A stretch of 64,000 nucleotides of DNA from contig MU271144.1 of the NCBI GenBank assembly GCA_021432605.1, positions 2,414,606 to 2,478,605 of the forward strand, written 5' to 3'. The DNA is from Coniochaeta sp. PMI_546. Taxonomy: Eukaryota > Ascomycota > Sordariomycetes > Coniochaetales > Coniochaetaceae. The notes below the pieces were generated by a model. The model saw nothing but the letters and a program-made list of their open reading frames with translations. It was not told the DNA's origin and made no database searches. Position 1 is the first letter of the stretch; every line of letters begins with the position of its first letter. Below are positions 12,018 to 24,557 of this stretch, piece by piece. The position numbers and the translations under genes are program-made.

Positions 12018-13967
12018 GGTGCGGGATGCCGGAGGTTGAATGTACTCGGGTTTACCCATAGGTAAACACTTGTACGGTGAGCTGTTGAGGAGACTGGGCG
12101 GGAGGTTGAGGTTGTTGGAAAGGAGGGTCGGAAGCGAGGGTCTCTGCAAAAGCTTAAGTGGCCAAAGAGGGACAGAGCCACTTTGCGTTTATTGGAGAAG
12201 TCGCAGCCTCAAATGTAGATGCAACCATGAACGTGGCCACAATCGATGGTTTGCGCTCAAGAACAAATGGAAGCCAGAAAAACCACACTGTCCTGTAGGT
12301 CGTACAAACACAACAGGAAAAAGTCAAGAAAAAGAGAAGACCATGGCGATAGTTGTGAGAGAGGAATCTTTCTCCCTGTCTTCGAAAAAGGGTGACGCCG
12401 TCTGCACGTATCCAGGCCGGAAGCCGCGTCAGGAATCACGTTGTTGCGCTAAGAGTCCAGGCCCAAGCCACTAGGGGCAGCTGAGCAAAGTACCTATCAT
12501 CGTGCACTGGGCCAAACTTGGGCTGTTTCGGATATGGGGGTACATCATAGTCCTGGGACCCCTGAGATTAGCGATCGTATTTATCGAGCAGCCCACTTAC
12601 AAAGGGCCCATTTCAGCTCCTCCCTGGCTTCAAAGGCTCCAACTAAATTCCAGCCTCAATGGCAAGTTCTACTAGCGAGTCTAGGTATGGTGAAATCGAT
12701 ATTTATGTGCCAGCAAGCACTAGCTCGTCCATAGTCAGAATAAGAGCCTCCAGATTCGCTCTCAGATAGGTAGCCCAGACGTCTTGGCTGCTCATGGTAC
12801 CTCTCCGGATCAACTCTTCACAAGAAAGCCATTTTTACGGAACTTACCACACAGAGTGCTGAAGATCTGCACCGTTGGATTTGTTTCAAGCATCGGCCTG
12901 GTCGTACTGTAGGGTCGCCAACGGGTGGCTATCATGAGCCATGCTCTCTTCTGAAGAGGTTCGAGGCCGGCCTTTTCAAATACTCAAAAGGTGACCCTGG
13001 TTGCAGATGATCTCTGCTGGGCTATCCCGCTCATCCAGCTCCCCGGTAAATTGATTGCGCGCACGGGAACCTGCATCATCCGCACTTGGCGTCTCTCATA
13101 GGTGAGGTGCTCTGGATTGCTCTGGATGTGCTCCACGAGGGACTTCGACGTGGTTGAAAAGCACTCCTCACTGCATTGGCCTATCTCCGATGCCTAAGTA
13201 GGCTTTCAAGTTTAGAGTTTTCAGGATTCGAGGGGTAGGCTGGACTTTGCTGGCACAGCATTGTGTCAGTACAATAGATGCTACGTTTTTGCCACAGGTT
13301 CGTTCATCAATGATCGGATGATTGGAAAGTGCCTGACTGGACTTTGCTGTGTGCATTTTGTTGGTTGCTTGCCCAACAAAGGCATCACCCGTGGAGGGGT
13401 TATTCATGGTTCATGACATTGAAGAGTTAAGGTAAGGTAGCTTAGGTGAAGAATCGCGCCTCGTTGAGTGCCGATGAGAGGCCCAAGGTGAGAGGTGGCC
13501 CGTGCATAAAGTTGTTCATCGGGTAAACCCTGGCGCAAGGAAGGTGATCCACCCCACCTCCGATGCTCGAATTGAATCAAGGGCGCCATCGCTGACTTCA
13601 TACCATCATTGTTGGTTTGCTGAAACCAGAGCACCTGCCTTGTAGCCCATGCGCCGTTCTATCGCCGTGTACGAGCTTTCTTTTGATTTTCTGAACTTTT
13701 AGACATTGTCCCTCCTTTTTTTAGGAGACATTCTCCTCTGGCTTTTGGCACGAGCGCCCTTGCCATCTCCGCACGCCTTGGATCATCTATCTTGCATCAT
13801 CATGATAGATGTTACTACTGTCCTCTACCCTCGCACAGTTATATATTATTCCTGAAGAGTCAGTGCCGAGAGTGTCAGTCTGGCCTTGCGCGATGGTGCT
13901 TATTGATCTGACAAGCTAGTAGCTGGTAGATTCGACAATCCTGTTGACGTCGCTGTCTCAACCGACA
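12018..13967. other. Intergenic region upstream of the mannosyltransferase and pat1 genes
   Basis: Nearly 2 kb lies between two divergently transcribed genes. It contains only short frames. A motif related to the recurring TTAAGGTAAGGTA element lies at about 13427-13447. The stretch 13700-13960 is pyrimidine-rich and likely the pat1 promoter and leader. I see no supported gene or RNA. Confidence 0.55.
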
Positions 13968-16636
13968 ATGTCTTTCTTCGGGTTCAACACGTCGAGCCAC
14001 AACCAGAGTGCGCCTGGCTTCTCTCAGGCCCACGACCCTTTCGCCGGCCTCGGTCGTGATGACGAAGGCGAAGCTCTCGAATTCGAGGAGACCTACGACG
14101 GCTTGGGCGACCAGCTTGACGAAACTGATGATGTTTTCAACGACGAAACATTCGGCGGAGGAGGTGGTGCACCGAGCTCCAATGCCGTGGGCAAAGACTT
14201 CGACTTCTTTGGACAGACGGCTCAAGTAGCCAATGCCATCGAGGAAGAGCATGTTCGCTTCAATCGCCAACAGCCACCTTCAAAAGTCGCTCAACCTGCA
14301 CCGGCCCCTTCAGCGACGTATAACTATGATTATCAGCAGCTCTCGCAGCCTATCCGCACAGGCTATGAAAAATACAAGGAGACACCCATCGATGATCTGC
14401 AGGTCGACGCATCCCTATGGGGTGTGGCACCGAAGAAACATCACTCTACAGCCTCTACCACTAATGCTTCTGCTTCGGCCCCTGCTCAGACCACAGCCCC
14501 TACGACTCGAAAGATTTTAAGTCTCGAGGAGGTCGAAGCTCAGATGCGAGCCCAATCCAAGAAGACCCCTCAACCTGTATCGCAAGCCCCAACCCAAGCT
14601 CCAGCTCCAGCTCCGCAGGCTCAGCAACCGCACTACCAACATCAACCGCAAGCGTCCTTCGACAGCAGCTACCAGTATCAACAGCAAGTGCAGCATGCCC
14701 AGCCACAGTATTTGCCCGTTCAAGCCGACACTGCCCGTCCTGCTGAACCCACCCAGGGACACGTTCAGCGCCACAGCCATGGCCATCCAATGACTATACT
14801 TCAGAGGCCGCAGTCGAAGCACGCGCATGTTCCCTCTCCTGGCGCTCCTAGTCCTTCGCATCGTCAGGAGCAAGCTCAGCCGCCACAGGTTCCGCAACCG
14901 GTGCAGCCTGCTCATCATGTTCAGCCGACGCAGATCCTCCAAAACCCTAACCGGCTGTCTGGAGATGGAGCACGGTTCAATGCTGTGTCGAGGGGACCTC
15001 GCGGGGCTCCTCAGGCACCCCGCGGGCCTCTCCAGATGGCCATGAATCAAGCCGCGGGCAATCTCTCCGTGCAACTCGATCCCGCCCAAGTTGCTCATTT
15101 GTCCGAGGAAGAGAAGGCCGCCTTTCTGGATCAAGAGGCTAAGCGAGCCAAGAGGAACCACAAGATCTTCCTCATGTCACGAGACAATGGCATCATGACA
15201 CCGCAAGACAAGAACTTTATCACACGTATTCAACTGCAGCAACTTGTTTCTGCCACTGGGAATCCTAACGAGCTGGGGACCGACGAATCTCTTGCTGAGG
15301 ATTTCTACTACCAAGTTCATAGCCAGATCCAGGGCGGGCACCGTCAGCATCCTAGTCAGCCGCTGAACAACTTCGCTCAGACCTACCTCTTCCAAACAGG
15401 CAGTCGCCAAGGTGGCATGCGACGAGGACACCGCGGTGCTGATAATCACGTCCAGAGGATGGAACAGCAGGTCCAGCGTGCTGTAGAGGCAGCTAAGAAC
15501 AAACCAAAGAACAAGCAGTTGGTTATCGAGGGTAGCCTGGGCAAGATCTCCTTCAGCAACGCCAAGACACCGAAGCCGCTTCTTAACATCAAGCGGACTG
15601 AGAGCTCCGGCGAAGCGAACCGGCCAGCAACCGCCAACCGGACCCAGACTTCTGTTAACGGTCTCTCCCACAAGAGCGCTCTTCGTTCCATCGAGATCGT
15701 CTACGACACACTGATGAAGATGGAGGACAACGAACGCTATCGACCCCCACCTCCTGCAAATGACCAGGACACAGAGGCGATTCAGAAGGTGATTGCCTGG
15801 GAGGCTGAAGCGAGGAAACTCAATGATAAGTTATGGAAGGCACTCAAGGTCATGGAGCCGGTCGGCGTCTATCCTGTCCATCCTTTTATCACCTTGCTCT
15901 CGTACAGCAAGGCAATGAAAGCTATCCCCCGGATCTTCAGAAACACTACGCAGGAGCAGCGCACAACAATCCTTACGTTGGTAGTTGTCAGTCTGGACAC
16001 CCTCGATGTCGTCAGGGGCGCTCAAGTGAACACCAATGACACGCAACTCAACGCCGCCATCCGGGAGAAGATTGACCTCTTCTCACATTCAGTCATGTCT
16101 ACCCTCTTCAACTTTATGAACGAGCTGGACCTGGATATCGTCGCCGGCATTCTCGGCATAGTCTGCACACGGAATGTGGACATCATTGCCCGGTCGAAAA
16201 TCGGAGCTTCCATGCTCACCATGATCCTGAGTCGTGCTGAGATCATCAAGCATGGCGGTGGAGGCAGCCAACAAGCGTGGCAGGTTTGGTACGATTCGCC
16301 CTACCTCATAACACGTTTGTGCAATGCAAAGCTAACAACTACTTTAGGGACGCGACTTATAACCAGTTCTTCAACCTTCTAGAGCCCTCGCTCCCCAACA
16401 TCTTCCCTGGTACCGTCAACTCGGGAGAGGACGTCTACGTGTGGCAGCTCCTTGCCGCCATTGGCATCGGTGCCAGTCCCGATCAGCAACAGAGACTGGT
16501 CCTGGCGGTGAAGGACCGTGTCATGGATACCGTTGGCCTTGCCAAGACCCTCCCTCCTGACATGTCGGCTCAGCGCTTGGCCAACGTCAACTTGTTCATG
16601 CGCTCTATTGGTCTCGATGTCGAACTGCTCCAGTAA
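13968..16636 (+). CDS. pat1: Pat1, mRNA decapping activator
   Basis: Exons 13968-16288 and 16348-16636 join in phase to about 869 residues, typical for fungal Pat1. The ATG at 13968 starts MSFFGFNTSS; the upstream in-frame TTG at 13944 is not needed. The acidic N-terminus has FDFFGQ, followed by a long Gln/Pro-rich disordered region. The C-terminal third is the helical Pat1 domain (FLMSRDNGIMTPQDKNF onward), which binds Lsm1-7 and Dcp2. Pat1 links deadenylated mRNA to decapping in P-bodies. The single intron near the 3' end has an acceptor after a CTAAC branch point. Confidence 0.93.
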
Positions 16637-17245
16637 ATGTGCTATCGACTCTTTGGTGATCTACAGGAAAAATGCGGCCCGCCGTGACGGACAACGCTGG
16701 CCAGGCGTCATACCCAGCCGAGGTGGAGGACATCACTCCCTCGCACGACAGAGTGGACGCATGAGAATGAGCAGGTCGTCGGCTCCAACATGGTGCCTAA
16801 GAAGTCAGTTTCACGGCCACCGGTATGATGTTGATCTGGGACACGCTACATCGGGTTGGTGGAAGATTGTAACGGGCTTCAGTTCCCTTCCCAGGGGTGG
16901 TGGCATTGCAAAAGCAGGAGTTCGCAGGACTCACGTGTACAGAAAAGGAGCGTTTGCGCTGTAAAATTGTTTTTACAGCAGTCAGTTGATTTATGCTAGT
17001 TTAATTCAGACCCTCCTCGAGAGGAAAACCCTCAATTGAGGCAGCTTTTGATTATCGCCGCGGGTTACCCCTGGTGTGCCTTTAAGGTATCTATGATGAA
17101 CGCCTGCCTGACTATGCCCGAGTCGCCGGCGGTTGTGCCGTTTTGTCTATCCCTTCCATTTCGCACCAAATGGTGCCCTTGATAACCATGTAAATGCCAC
17201 ACTACCGCAACCCACAACACACCCCTGGACACCCCTGGATACCCC
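16637..17245. other. Convergent intergenic region
   Basis: About 0.6 kb of 3' flanking sequence lies between pat1 and the Rpc37 gene. Open frames here are short and not recognisable. Confidence 0.55.
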
Positions 17246-18592
17246 TTAATCAATCTCCATAGCCGTGCCCTTCGTCCGTCCACCCCTCCTGGCCGCAGGA
17301 GCCGGGGCAGCGGCAGGCTTCCTGGGCCGACCAGGCCTCTTGGCTCCGTCAGCCTCCGTCCCGGGTTCAGGCTTGACAAGCGGCGGCTCCTTCTTCACCG
17401 CCGCCTTTCCCTTGCCCCTAGCGTTGGCATCTACGTGGTCCGTCACAGCCTCCTCGCCTGGCTTCTTGTCGTCAGCCTTAATCCCACTGACGGCACGCAG
17501 GAGCTCGTCCTCGCCCCAGTCAGTCCCCAACCCGTACACCCGCTCATCCAAGTCCGGCGCACCGGCATTCCCCTCCTTGCCGGCCTCGGCCTCCTCCTCC
17601 TCCCCCTCGACAGCAGGCGCCTTTCCTTTCGCATCGGCCTGCTTCTCATCGACGTCGTCGTCGTACGTCTGCAGGAGCAGGCTCTGCTGGTAGGTAAGCC
17701 AGGAATCATTCGACTCCTCGTCGGCAAAGTCGATCCTCTTCCAGGGCTCGAGCTGCACGCCCCGCAGCCGGTCCGCCATGGTCTCGGCCGCGGCCTCGTC
17801 GCCGTCGCCCATGGACTTGATGGTCATGTGGATGGCGCGCGCGGCGGGGGCGTCCTTCTGAGACGCGCCGGCGCCGGCGCCGGCCGTGGCGCGGCTGATG
17901 CGGTCTTGCTCGGCGGCGGCGTCGATGTGGTGCAGCTGCGGCCGGAGGTGGGCGAGGGAGGTGACGGGTGTTAGGTGGACGTTTTCTAAGCCGAGGAAAA
18001 ATTGGGTTAGCATGAATGAGGATGACGGAAACAAAAAAAAAAAGGGAGTAGGAGAAGGGGGGCAGGACATGGGGTTTTAAGACTCACTCCCTTGGAACAC
18101 GGCGACTAGGTATCTTGCATCCTTCGGCTCTGTGCTCAGCCCACCGAGGGTCTGCATCCTCAATATCCTATCGTTCCTGACCGCCTCGCCCCAGTCGCCG
18201 CCCTCGACGTCGTCGTCCGCCGCCTGCCGGCCGCGGGTCCTGGCGGGGGCACCGCCGACGCCGAAACCGCCGGCCAGGCCGAGGCTCGTCTTGGCGGCAG
18301 CGCTCTTGTGCAGGGCGGAGCCCCAGATCATGCCCTTGTGCCTGTCGTAACCGACGTTGTAGTCGATGGGGACGTCGGCCTCGAGCATGCCCGAGGCAGA
18401 CTTGAGGCGCATGCCGGCCACGGGCGGGGCCTCGAGCCGGTGCGGGTCGTCGGCTTGGGTGTTTGGGTGCTGGAGGATGACGAGGCGGCGGTTGGGCGGG
18501 AGGGGGGGCTTGATGAAGACCGAGTAGGTGTGCTCGATTGGGTCGTCGTCTTCCTGCAGGGTGGGAGTCGAGGAGGCGGACATCTTTGGCAT
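17246..18592 (-). CDS. rpc37: RNA polymerase III subunit Rpc37/RPC5
   Basis: Exons 18592-18088 and 17985-17246 join in phase to about 414 residues. The N-terminal half carries the conserved Sin/RPC5-type core: DPIEHTYSVFIKPPLP, RLVILQHPN, PIDYNVGYDRHKGMIWGSAL. The second exon continues with NVHLTPVTSLAHLRPQ. The C-terminus is long, acidic then basic, low in complexity, and ends with an AT-hook-like GRPRKPAAAP and RRGGRTKG. Rpc37 pairs with Rpc53 in Pol III and acts in initiation and termination. ATG 18592 is chosen over frame extension upstream because the upstream residues lack family similarity. Confidence 0.85.
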
Positions 18593-19228
18593 CGTTCTGG
18601 GTGCTGTGGTGTTCGTGGGCTGCGAAAAAGGAAATAAAAAAGGATATAGTCTCTGACCGTCGGATCGGATATTCTGGTTACTTCGAAATTCCAGGCAGAA
18701 TTGCAGGTGTTGTTTCGAGTGTTGATTCTTCAACCTTTCTCATTTTTTATTTTTTTCAACTGAGCTGGACGGCCATGACCGTCGTCTGCGCCCGTGGAAG
18801 TTCAGATTTCCAGACCCCACTTGCAGGTGCAGTGCGACCCCCGCGTTCTCGATTTACGTGTAGATTTAATTGGTCTAGCGCTTTCCTTAGCTCCCGTCGA
18901 CCCTTGCGTACCAGCTACCTTACCACATACAGTGTATCTACCTTGGGGGCAGTCACAGAGTCACAGCATTAATAAGACAATGAGTCATGATGGGTGCCAT
19001 ATTGTTGTTCAATCGTGCTGCAATTCTGTCTACTTGCTTTGTGACTCTCGTGTCATAATCCTGTGCCTACACTCACTCCGCCAAGCACATCCATAACGAG
19101 ACAGGCTGAGGAACACTATCCAGGATCGACCGGCGCAGTGACGCATACCCATATTCCGATCATCCCGCCTACCACTAGACTGTAGATCACATCCCCTTTC
19201 ATGCAGCGTAGTGATGGTTTCTGCCAGT
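18593..19228. other. Intergenic region
   Basis: About 0.6 kb holds the rpc37 promoter and the 3' flank of the secreted protein gene. No additional gene is supported. Confidence 0.5.
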
Positions 19229-19822
19229 CTAGCCTGACGGGAAAAAGCACGTCCCGGTAGGGTTGCCATTCAAGAGGCATCCATAATTTCCGTTGGGGTC
19301 GGGACAGCAGACTGCGATAAAGTTGGCAACAGTGCAGGGGCCCATGCCCGGCGCCAGGCATGTGGGAGTCGGCGTGGGAGACGACGTGGGCGACTTCGTG
19401 TATGTCTGCGCGCCGCAGCATGTCAGCAAGTGTCTCCTTCTCTCTGCTCTACAATTTCATTTTCCAGTTCTTTGCGTGGCATTCTCATCGATAGTCATTG
19501 CTTGAAACATGATGTTACTTGCCGGTACGAGGCAAGCACAAGCCGCCTTGGCTGTGTTGGTGTTATCGCAGTCGGGGAAGGTATTGGTGCCCGTAACGGT
19601 TGACTCTGAAGTGGCGAGACTGCTGCAAAAGGTCGATGCTGCGTCCGGGTCTGTTTTCAAGGCCGTGAGACACTTATTCGACAGGCAGGGGAAAAGATTG
19701 ACGGGGCTATCATCAATGAAGATGATAGAATCGACCGCGCCCTGGGCATTGTTGGTCACGACAGCACCGGCAAGTGCTCGGCCGGCCCACAAGAGGCTGG
19801 TAACACCGGCGTGGAGCTTCAT
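19229..19822 (-). CDS. Small secreted cysteine-rich protein, two-module, unknown function
   Basis: Exon 1 runs from ATG 19822 to about 19523; exon 2 is 19405-19229. The predicted product is about 158 residues. A signal peptide (MKLHAGVTSLLWAGRALAGA) is followed by a module with six Cys, a Ser/Thr/Pro linker (SPTSSPTPTPT) and a second module with six Cys including a CC pair (VCCPDPNG). The acceptor GCGCGCAG follows a GCTGAC branch site. The donor is uncertain: a GC donor (GCAAGT) and a GT donor (GTACCG) both keep phase, while the good-looking GTAACA does not pair well. I recognise no family; an apoplastic effector, adhesin or antimicrobial role is possible but only inferred. Confidence 0.65.
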
Positions 19823-21892
19823 AGAAATGGTAGGTGGTGGTGTCTGTGACTTAGAGATTCTCGTAATGGAGTGTGGACTGGTCGACAAAAGGCTCTCAAC
19901 TCATCCATGAGTCCGGGGACAGACATTGAATATGTATCGAAACCGGCGAGAATTTGTCATGGCCTTCAGTTGTGCGGACTGTAGCATGGGGTCCAGTCCG
20001 TTACATTTCGGGATCCGAAGTTTACTCAGTAGACAAGGTTCCAGGACTGTGTCAGGTTGGAGGGTCGTCGACGCGGTCAACTGAGAGCCGAAATGTTTGG
20101 ACTGCTTGCCACCGTCAAGCTCAGAGAAAATGTGGTGCTTGGTATGCCGGAAAGTTAATATAAGTGTACGCATGGCAAAGTTACCGGCCGGGTTGCCATC
20201 GGTCCGGCCTCAGACATCAAGCGTATCCTGTGATATTTATACTCACAACGCCCTTACGGTGGTGTGTGCCATTTGTCGAGGCTGAGCATTTCAAATCGTC
20301 ACTTGTTCATCGTGCATGTGTTTTGTCGGATGTCGGGAGACATCTGGGAGGGCTGAGCGTCTAAGTCTAGGCTTATGGCCTGAATCGAGAGTCATACGCG
20401 TCACTGTGCACTAACCTCTGTACAACATATTGTTCGGACATAGATGTGTCGAAACTCGGTGGTCTTATAACACAGCACCCTATAAGTACAAGTCTGTCCT
20501 GTCATGAGATCATTTCTGACATGAGATATACTCTGTCACGGACGATCACGACGAAGAGTCTTAAATACAGAAGCTTCCTGCTCTTTCTGACAGGCGGTTA
20601 GTTCTTGGTTCGTCCAGACGAGTTCAGTTCATTTAGAGCCTCAAGAGAATTTGATACTTCCGGTGGCCAAAATATAGTTTCATCGAGCCATTTTTCTTTT
20701 TTTTTTTTTCTCCCCTTTTAATTAGAGTGATCGGCATATTAGAACTGTGCATCTTTTGGAATGACAAGTTCAGCGGATCAAGGTTCAGTTCAACGATTCA
20801 CCTCGTCTCGGAAGTCACCTTTGGGCACCATATGAGCCGTGTCTCAAAGACGGCATGCATACACAAGAGTTCAAACCGGGACACCTTGCGGGTCATAGCG
20901 TCAATACCTGGTGATGCATACTTGCGGATGACGGTGCCGCGAGATAAACCGAAGAGGTGTAAGAACGTGTTAACCCATCATCGCTGGGGTGAAGTACGGC
21001 CATATCAAGCCAAGATGTGACGGTGCTGACGTCCCCAAGATCGGCCCTTCACAATTATGAAGTTCGCGCGGATCGGCCGTCTCGGTATTTTCACCGTGAA
21101 GAAGAACATGGGACGGGACTTAGGGTTAGCCCCTGCCGAAGCGGACAACTAGAGCATGCAACCGACGTTCTCGGCTCCGTTGGTGACTAGCAGAGTCGGG
21201 AGAGTTTGTTCGGGCTAGCCACAATTGTGAGAAGCCTTGTCCTCCTCAAGCACGGGTGAGACATCAGTCCTCCAAGCCGCGTACCTCAGAAACCGTCTTT
21301 TCGAGCTTGCATCTTGGATACTGTTTGGTTCGGTTGAGATTTGCTGAGCAAGAATCTCTGCGGCGGTGGACATGCCGAACCAGGCACTTTCCGTAGATCA
21401 AGGAGAAGATTTAAAGTACTTGGCGGACTGACAAAACGAACTCGACGAGAGCACTTGTGGTGTCCTAAACTCATGGTTGCAAAATGTGAAGATCTTCTGC
21501 AGTAGCATGAAAAGAGATCCATGGTTGCGGCCCGGCTTCTCTGATAGCCACCTTTAATGCGTGACTTATGCAATAAACTTGTTCCTAATGGATCGAAGTT
21601 CGTTGCCGATGACTTTATGGCATGATAATTCCCGTGGCCCTAACGAAACGGTTGCTCTCGCAGATAGGGCACGTTGTAGATCGGAGGAGGGGGGATGTTC
21701 TACAGCAGGGATATTGCTTCAGAATGTAGGCCTCTGAAGGTTGGCCATCTAGCTTCTAGACTATAAGTAGAATAATACGCAAACTTAGTTCTTTAATCTA
21801 TCCTCCTCATGATGCCAACGAACGCCGCCAATGACAAAAACAAAACCTATCGCCTTAACCTAGAAGCAACAAGCAGGGATTGTGACGGAGTT
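19823..21892. other. Long gene-poor intergenic region
   Basis: About 2 kb with a short poly-T tract at about 20693-20710 and only small unsupported frames. It separates the secreted protein from the first RTA1 gene. I see no RNA gene or element ends. Confidence 0.5.
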
Positions 21893-22850
21893 CTACCGAG
21901 GAAACTCTTCCATTAGGCAGTCGCTTCCTGACGTTGCCTCCTGATCCTTGAAGCCATTCACCGCGTCGAGATCATTGATGTAGTAAACCAAGAAAATCCC
22001 CATGACGATCGCCATCAACAGGGCATCAAACATGTACAAGAAAATCTCGTGCGAGATGAGGAAACCATGGTTCCCCTGCAGGTACTCAACAACCCTGAAG
22101 ATGCTCCGAATCAAGATGATCGTGCTGACAGTGAATAATACCCACAGATGTCGTCTCCAGGGGATCTCATTCCGTATCGCCGGGGCGGTCTGATTACCCA
22201 CGAACTTCCGGTAGAATATGATGGCCGTGATCAAGAAGAAACCGAAAAAGACAATTTGAATAAATAGACCAGCGACGATGACCTTTTCTCCGATATTGTA
22301 CAAGTCCAGTGTCCCTCCTGCTTGGATCCCGCCTCCGCCCGCCTGGAGCGTGAAGGAGATAATATCGCCAGTGACAAAAGTCCTCGTGACCCATCGCACG
22401 GGTATCAAAGAGAGATGCTCGGCGCGCAGGGCGCGGATGAGGCGGCCGAGGATCATGTAGATGGAAGCGGCGAAGAGAGCCGGGGCGACGAGGATGAGGA
22501 TGGCCTGCATGATGAAGCCGCCGAGAGCGAACTTGTCGAAGTGTGACCAGGCGCGGCCACAGTAACCGACGACCTCAACTGCCAAGCATTACCTGTTGTC
22601 AGTGGAAATCCTTGGCTTTCTGAGCTGGACTTGAGGAGCACTTACAAAGGCCGCCGATGGTGAATGCCGTGAAGTAGAAGGCGCGACCGCGGTACATCCG
22701 CACGGCGTGGAGTACAGTCAAAATGAAGAAGATGACGAGGGAGACGATCGCAGCTGGCAGTGAAGGGTCGTAACGGTAGAGCTTAAAGTCGAATTCAGTT
22801 GATTCTGCCTCGCTGGCCGTGTTGCGCGTAGAAGCTTCATTATTCATCAT
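21893..22850 (-). CDS. RTA1-family seven-TM membrane protein (copy 1)
   Basis: Exons 22850-22646 and 22578-21893 join in phase to about 296 residues. The start is the first true ATG, MMNNEAST. About seven hydrophobic segments are visible. RTA1 hallmarks include FEVVGYCGR, ILVAPALFAASIYMILGR, TGDIISFTLQAGGGG, RSIFRVVEYLQGNHG and EIFLYMFDALLM. RTA1/Rsb1-type proteins lie in the plasma membrane and are linked to lipid export and resistance to sterol-targeting compounds such as 7-aminocholesterol; the actual substrate here is unknown. A second family member lies at 29336-30406. Confidence 0.92.
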
Positions 22851-23768
22851 GGCTGGGTTCAAAAGTCCAACGGGATAGTATTCTGGTTCCAATATGGCGT
22901 ACTAACAGCAACTGAGGCTAGATTGATGGGATGTCTTTTTATTTGCGACACCGAAACTCTTAGGACTCCTATTCCTCATTAAGTAGTCTCCAGTATTACA
23001 ATGGAGATATCTAACGCGCAAGACTCAATGACTGTCTCATCAAGACTGGTTTCGATTGGGCGAGGCGAAGCGACGTAAACGAAGTACGAAGTACGAAGCC
23101 ATTTTGCGTGGGATACGGCCAGACTAGAAGCGAGGTGGAGTCCCTAGCGCCGAGCTACAGGGATCGACCCCTGGTTTTCCAGAAGACTCAACTTGCACGT
23201 ACCTTGGCTAAGTTGGCTGTGCCTTTGCTATGTAAGTAAACCATTTCCGGAGTGGGCGGAGAGGTTCGCAGCTCTCAAACCTAGTCGACCATCAGTGTTT
23301 TCTTTTATTGGATACATTAGGTTTCTTCACTGAATGGGGACTGTCTGATTGTGACCACCATGGATGAGATCCCCAAGTAGATTCTAAAGAAGTCCACACC
23401 GATCAACACAAAAAGCACAGACGTTCCTCGGGCAGATTCTAGACAATTCGTAACGGGTGGAATTGAGGGTTATTTCTTCAAATACAGACAAGGACGCCCT
23501 TAACAACAGCGAGCATCACAATACGTTGTTCTGTAATGCTGACCAAGGGCCGCCGGACCCAAAATAGCCGGAACACATTTCTTCCCAAGCCTCTTCCCGC
23601 TCAGAGTCGATTGAGGCCGCGGGGAGAAGGAATACATGATGCCATAAGCACGATTGCAGATAAGTGCCGTTTATGCCCGTCGCCCGTATTAGCAGTTTTG
23701 AGAACATGAGGAGTGGCGTGGCGATAGACATGGGATTTGAAAGCATGTAGCAGCACTTGTCTACTATA
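22851..23768. other. Intergenic region with short tandem repeat
   Basis: About 0.9 kb upstream of the first RTA1 gene. It contains the tandem GAAGTACGAAGTACGAAG at 23081-23098. No gene is supported, although a 94-codon minus frame at 23516-23800 reaches into it. Confidence 0.5.
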
Positions 23769-24557
23769 TCATACCTGACGACTAAAGATCTCCAAGGCAA
23801 ACCAGCCTTCTTGGTAAGCTACCCATGCAGCTGTGAATAGAACCATTCTTTCTTCTCCGTATGATAGAGGATGATACAGACTCCTATCTCCGTTGAGATC
23901 ATGCAGGCTTCGCCTCCCAATGACTCCGAGACAATCTTGTCTCAGCTGCGCAACGACAGTCATCGTCTTCAGCTCCGTGAGTTCAAAGCACTGGATTTCC
24001 TGCTTCTCGTTAGTCTTAGTCCTGAGTTCGTGGTGCAAGGAGAGAAGACAGACGTCTTCTAACTTCTTCGGCTTCCATAGGAACACCAATATTCCGTTCA
24101 TGGATACCTCATATATATCGCCCGGGTGATTGAACATGGTAAAAGACAGTTCACCATCGCAGGCAGTCCTCACCCATCCATCCCGTGCACCTGTACTATG
24201 CGAATTCACAGAGGCGGCGCCTACGAACGTTTTCGAAGTCTGGTCATCATTGGGAGAAGCAGACGCGACAGGGTGGAAATCATCGCTCATGATCACGAAG
24301 TCGGGGGTACGTTTCTTCTGTCGGATAAAATGTCGAACATCCTTGATGAGTCTGCATGTCAGAAAACTCACTGATAACACGTCAATTGTCGACTCGAGAT
24401 GGCCCAGGCTGTCGAAGCGCTGCATCTGCGTGAGCAACAACGGTTTTATACAAGCCGCGAGTCTGTGTTGGGCATGAGCTGGCTTGGCAAAATAGTAGGT
24501 GCGATCTCTCCCATTATGCTCGTCAGTTGTCCGGGACCGCTGAATATGGGTCATCAT
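23769..24557 (-). CDS. Hypothetical protein, unrecognised
   Basis: A single uninterrupted frame of about 262 codons from ATG 24557 (a later ATG 24554 is equally possible). The length without a stop suggests coding sequence. The product has no signal peptide or membrane segment and no domain I recognise; it has a patterned middle (SFTMFNHPGDIYEVSMNG) and ends AWVAYQEGWFALEIFSRQV. A possible donor (GTATGA) sits right at the end, so a further C-terminal exon may exist. It lies in a gene-poor stretch between two copies of a CGAAGTACGAAG repeat, so it could also be decayed. Confidence 0.4.
   Translation of the reverse strand: MMTHIQRSRTTDEHNGRDRTYYFAKPAHAQHRLAACIKPLLLTQMQRFDSLGHLESTIDVLSVSFLTCRLIKDVRHFIRQKKRTPDFVIMSDDFHPVASASPNDDQTSKTFVGAASVNSHSTGARDGWVRTACDGELSFTMFNHPGDIYEVSMNGILVFLWKPKKLEDVCLLSLHHELRTKTNEKQEIQCFELTELKTMTVVAQLRQDCLGVIGRRSLHDLNGDRSLYHPLSYGEERMVLFTAAWVAYQEGWFALEIFSRQV

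Noticed and set aside
14500-15161. Minus frames inside pat1
   Set aside because: Antisense to the low-complexity Gln/Pro region of pat1.
20693-20710. Poly-T tract as a retroelement tail
   Set aside because: No target-site duplication or reverse-transcriptase-like frame nearby; short homopolymers are common in fungal intergenic DNA.
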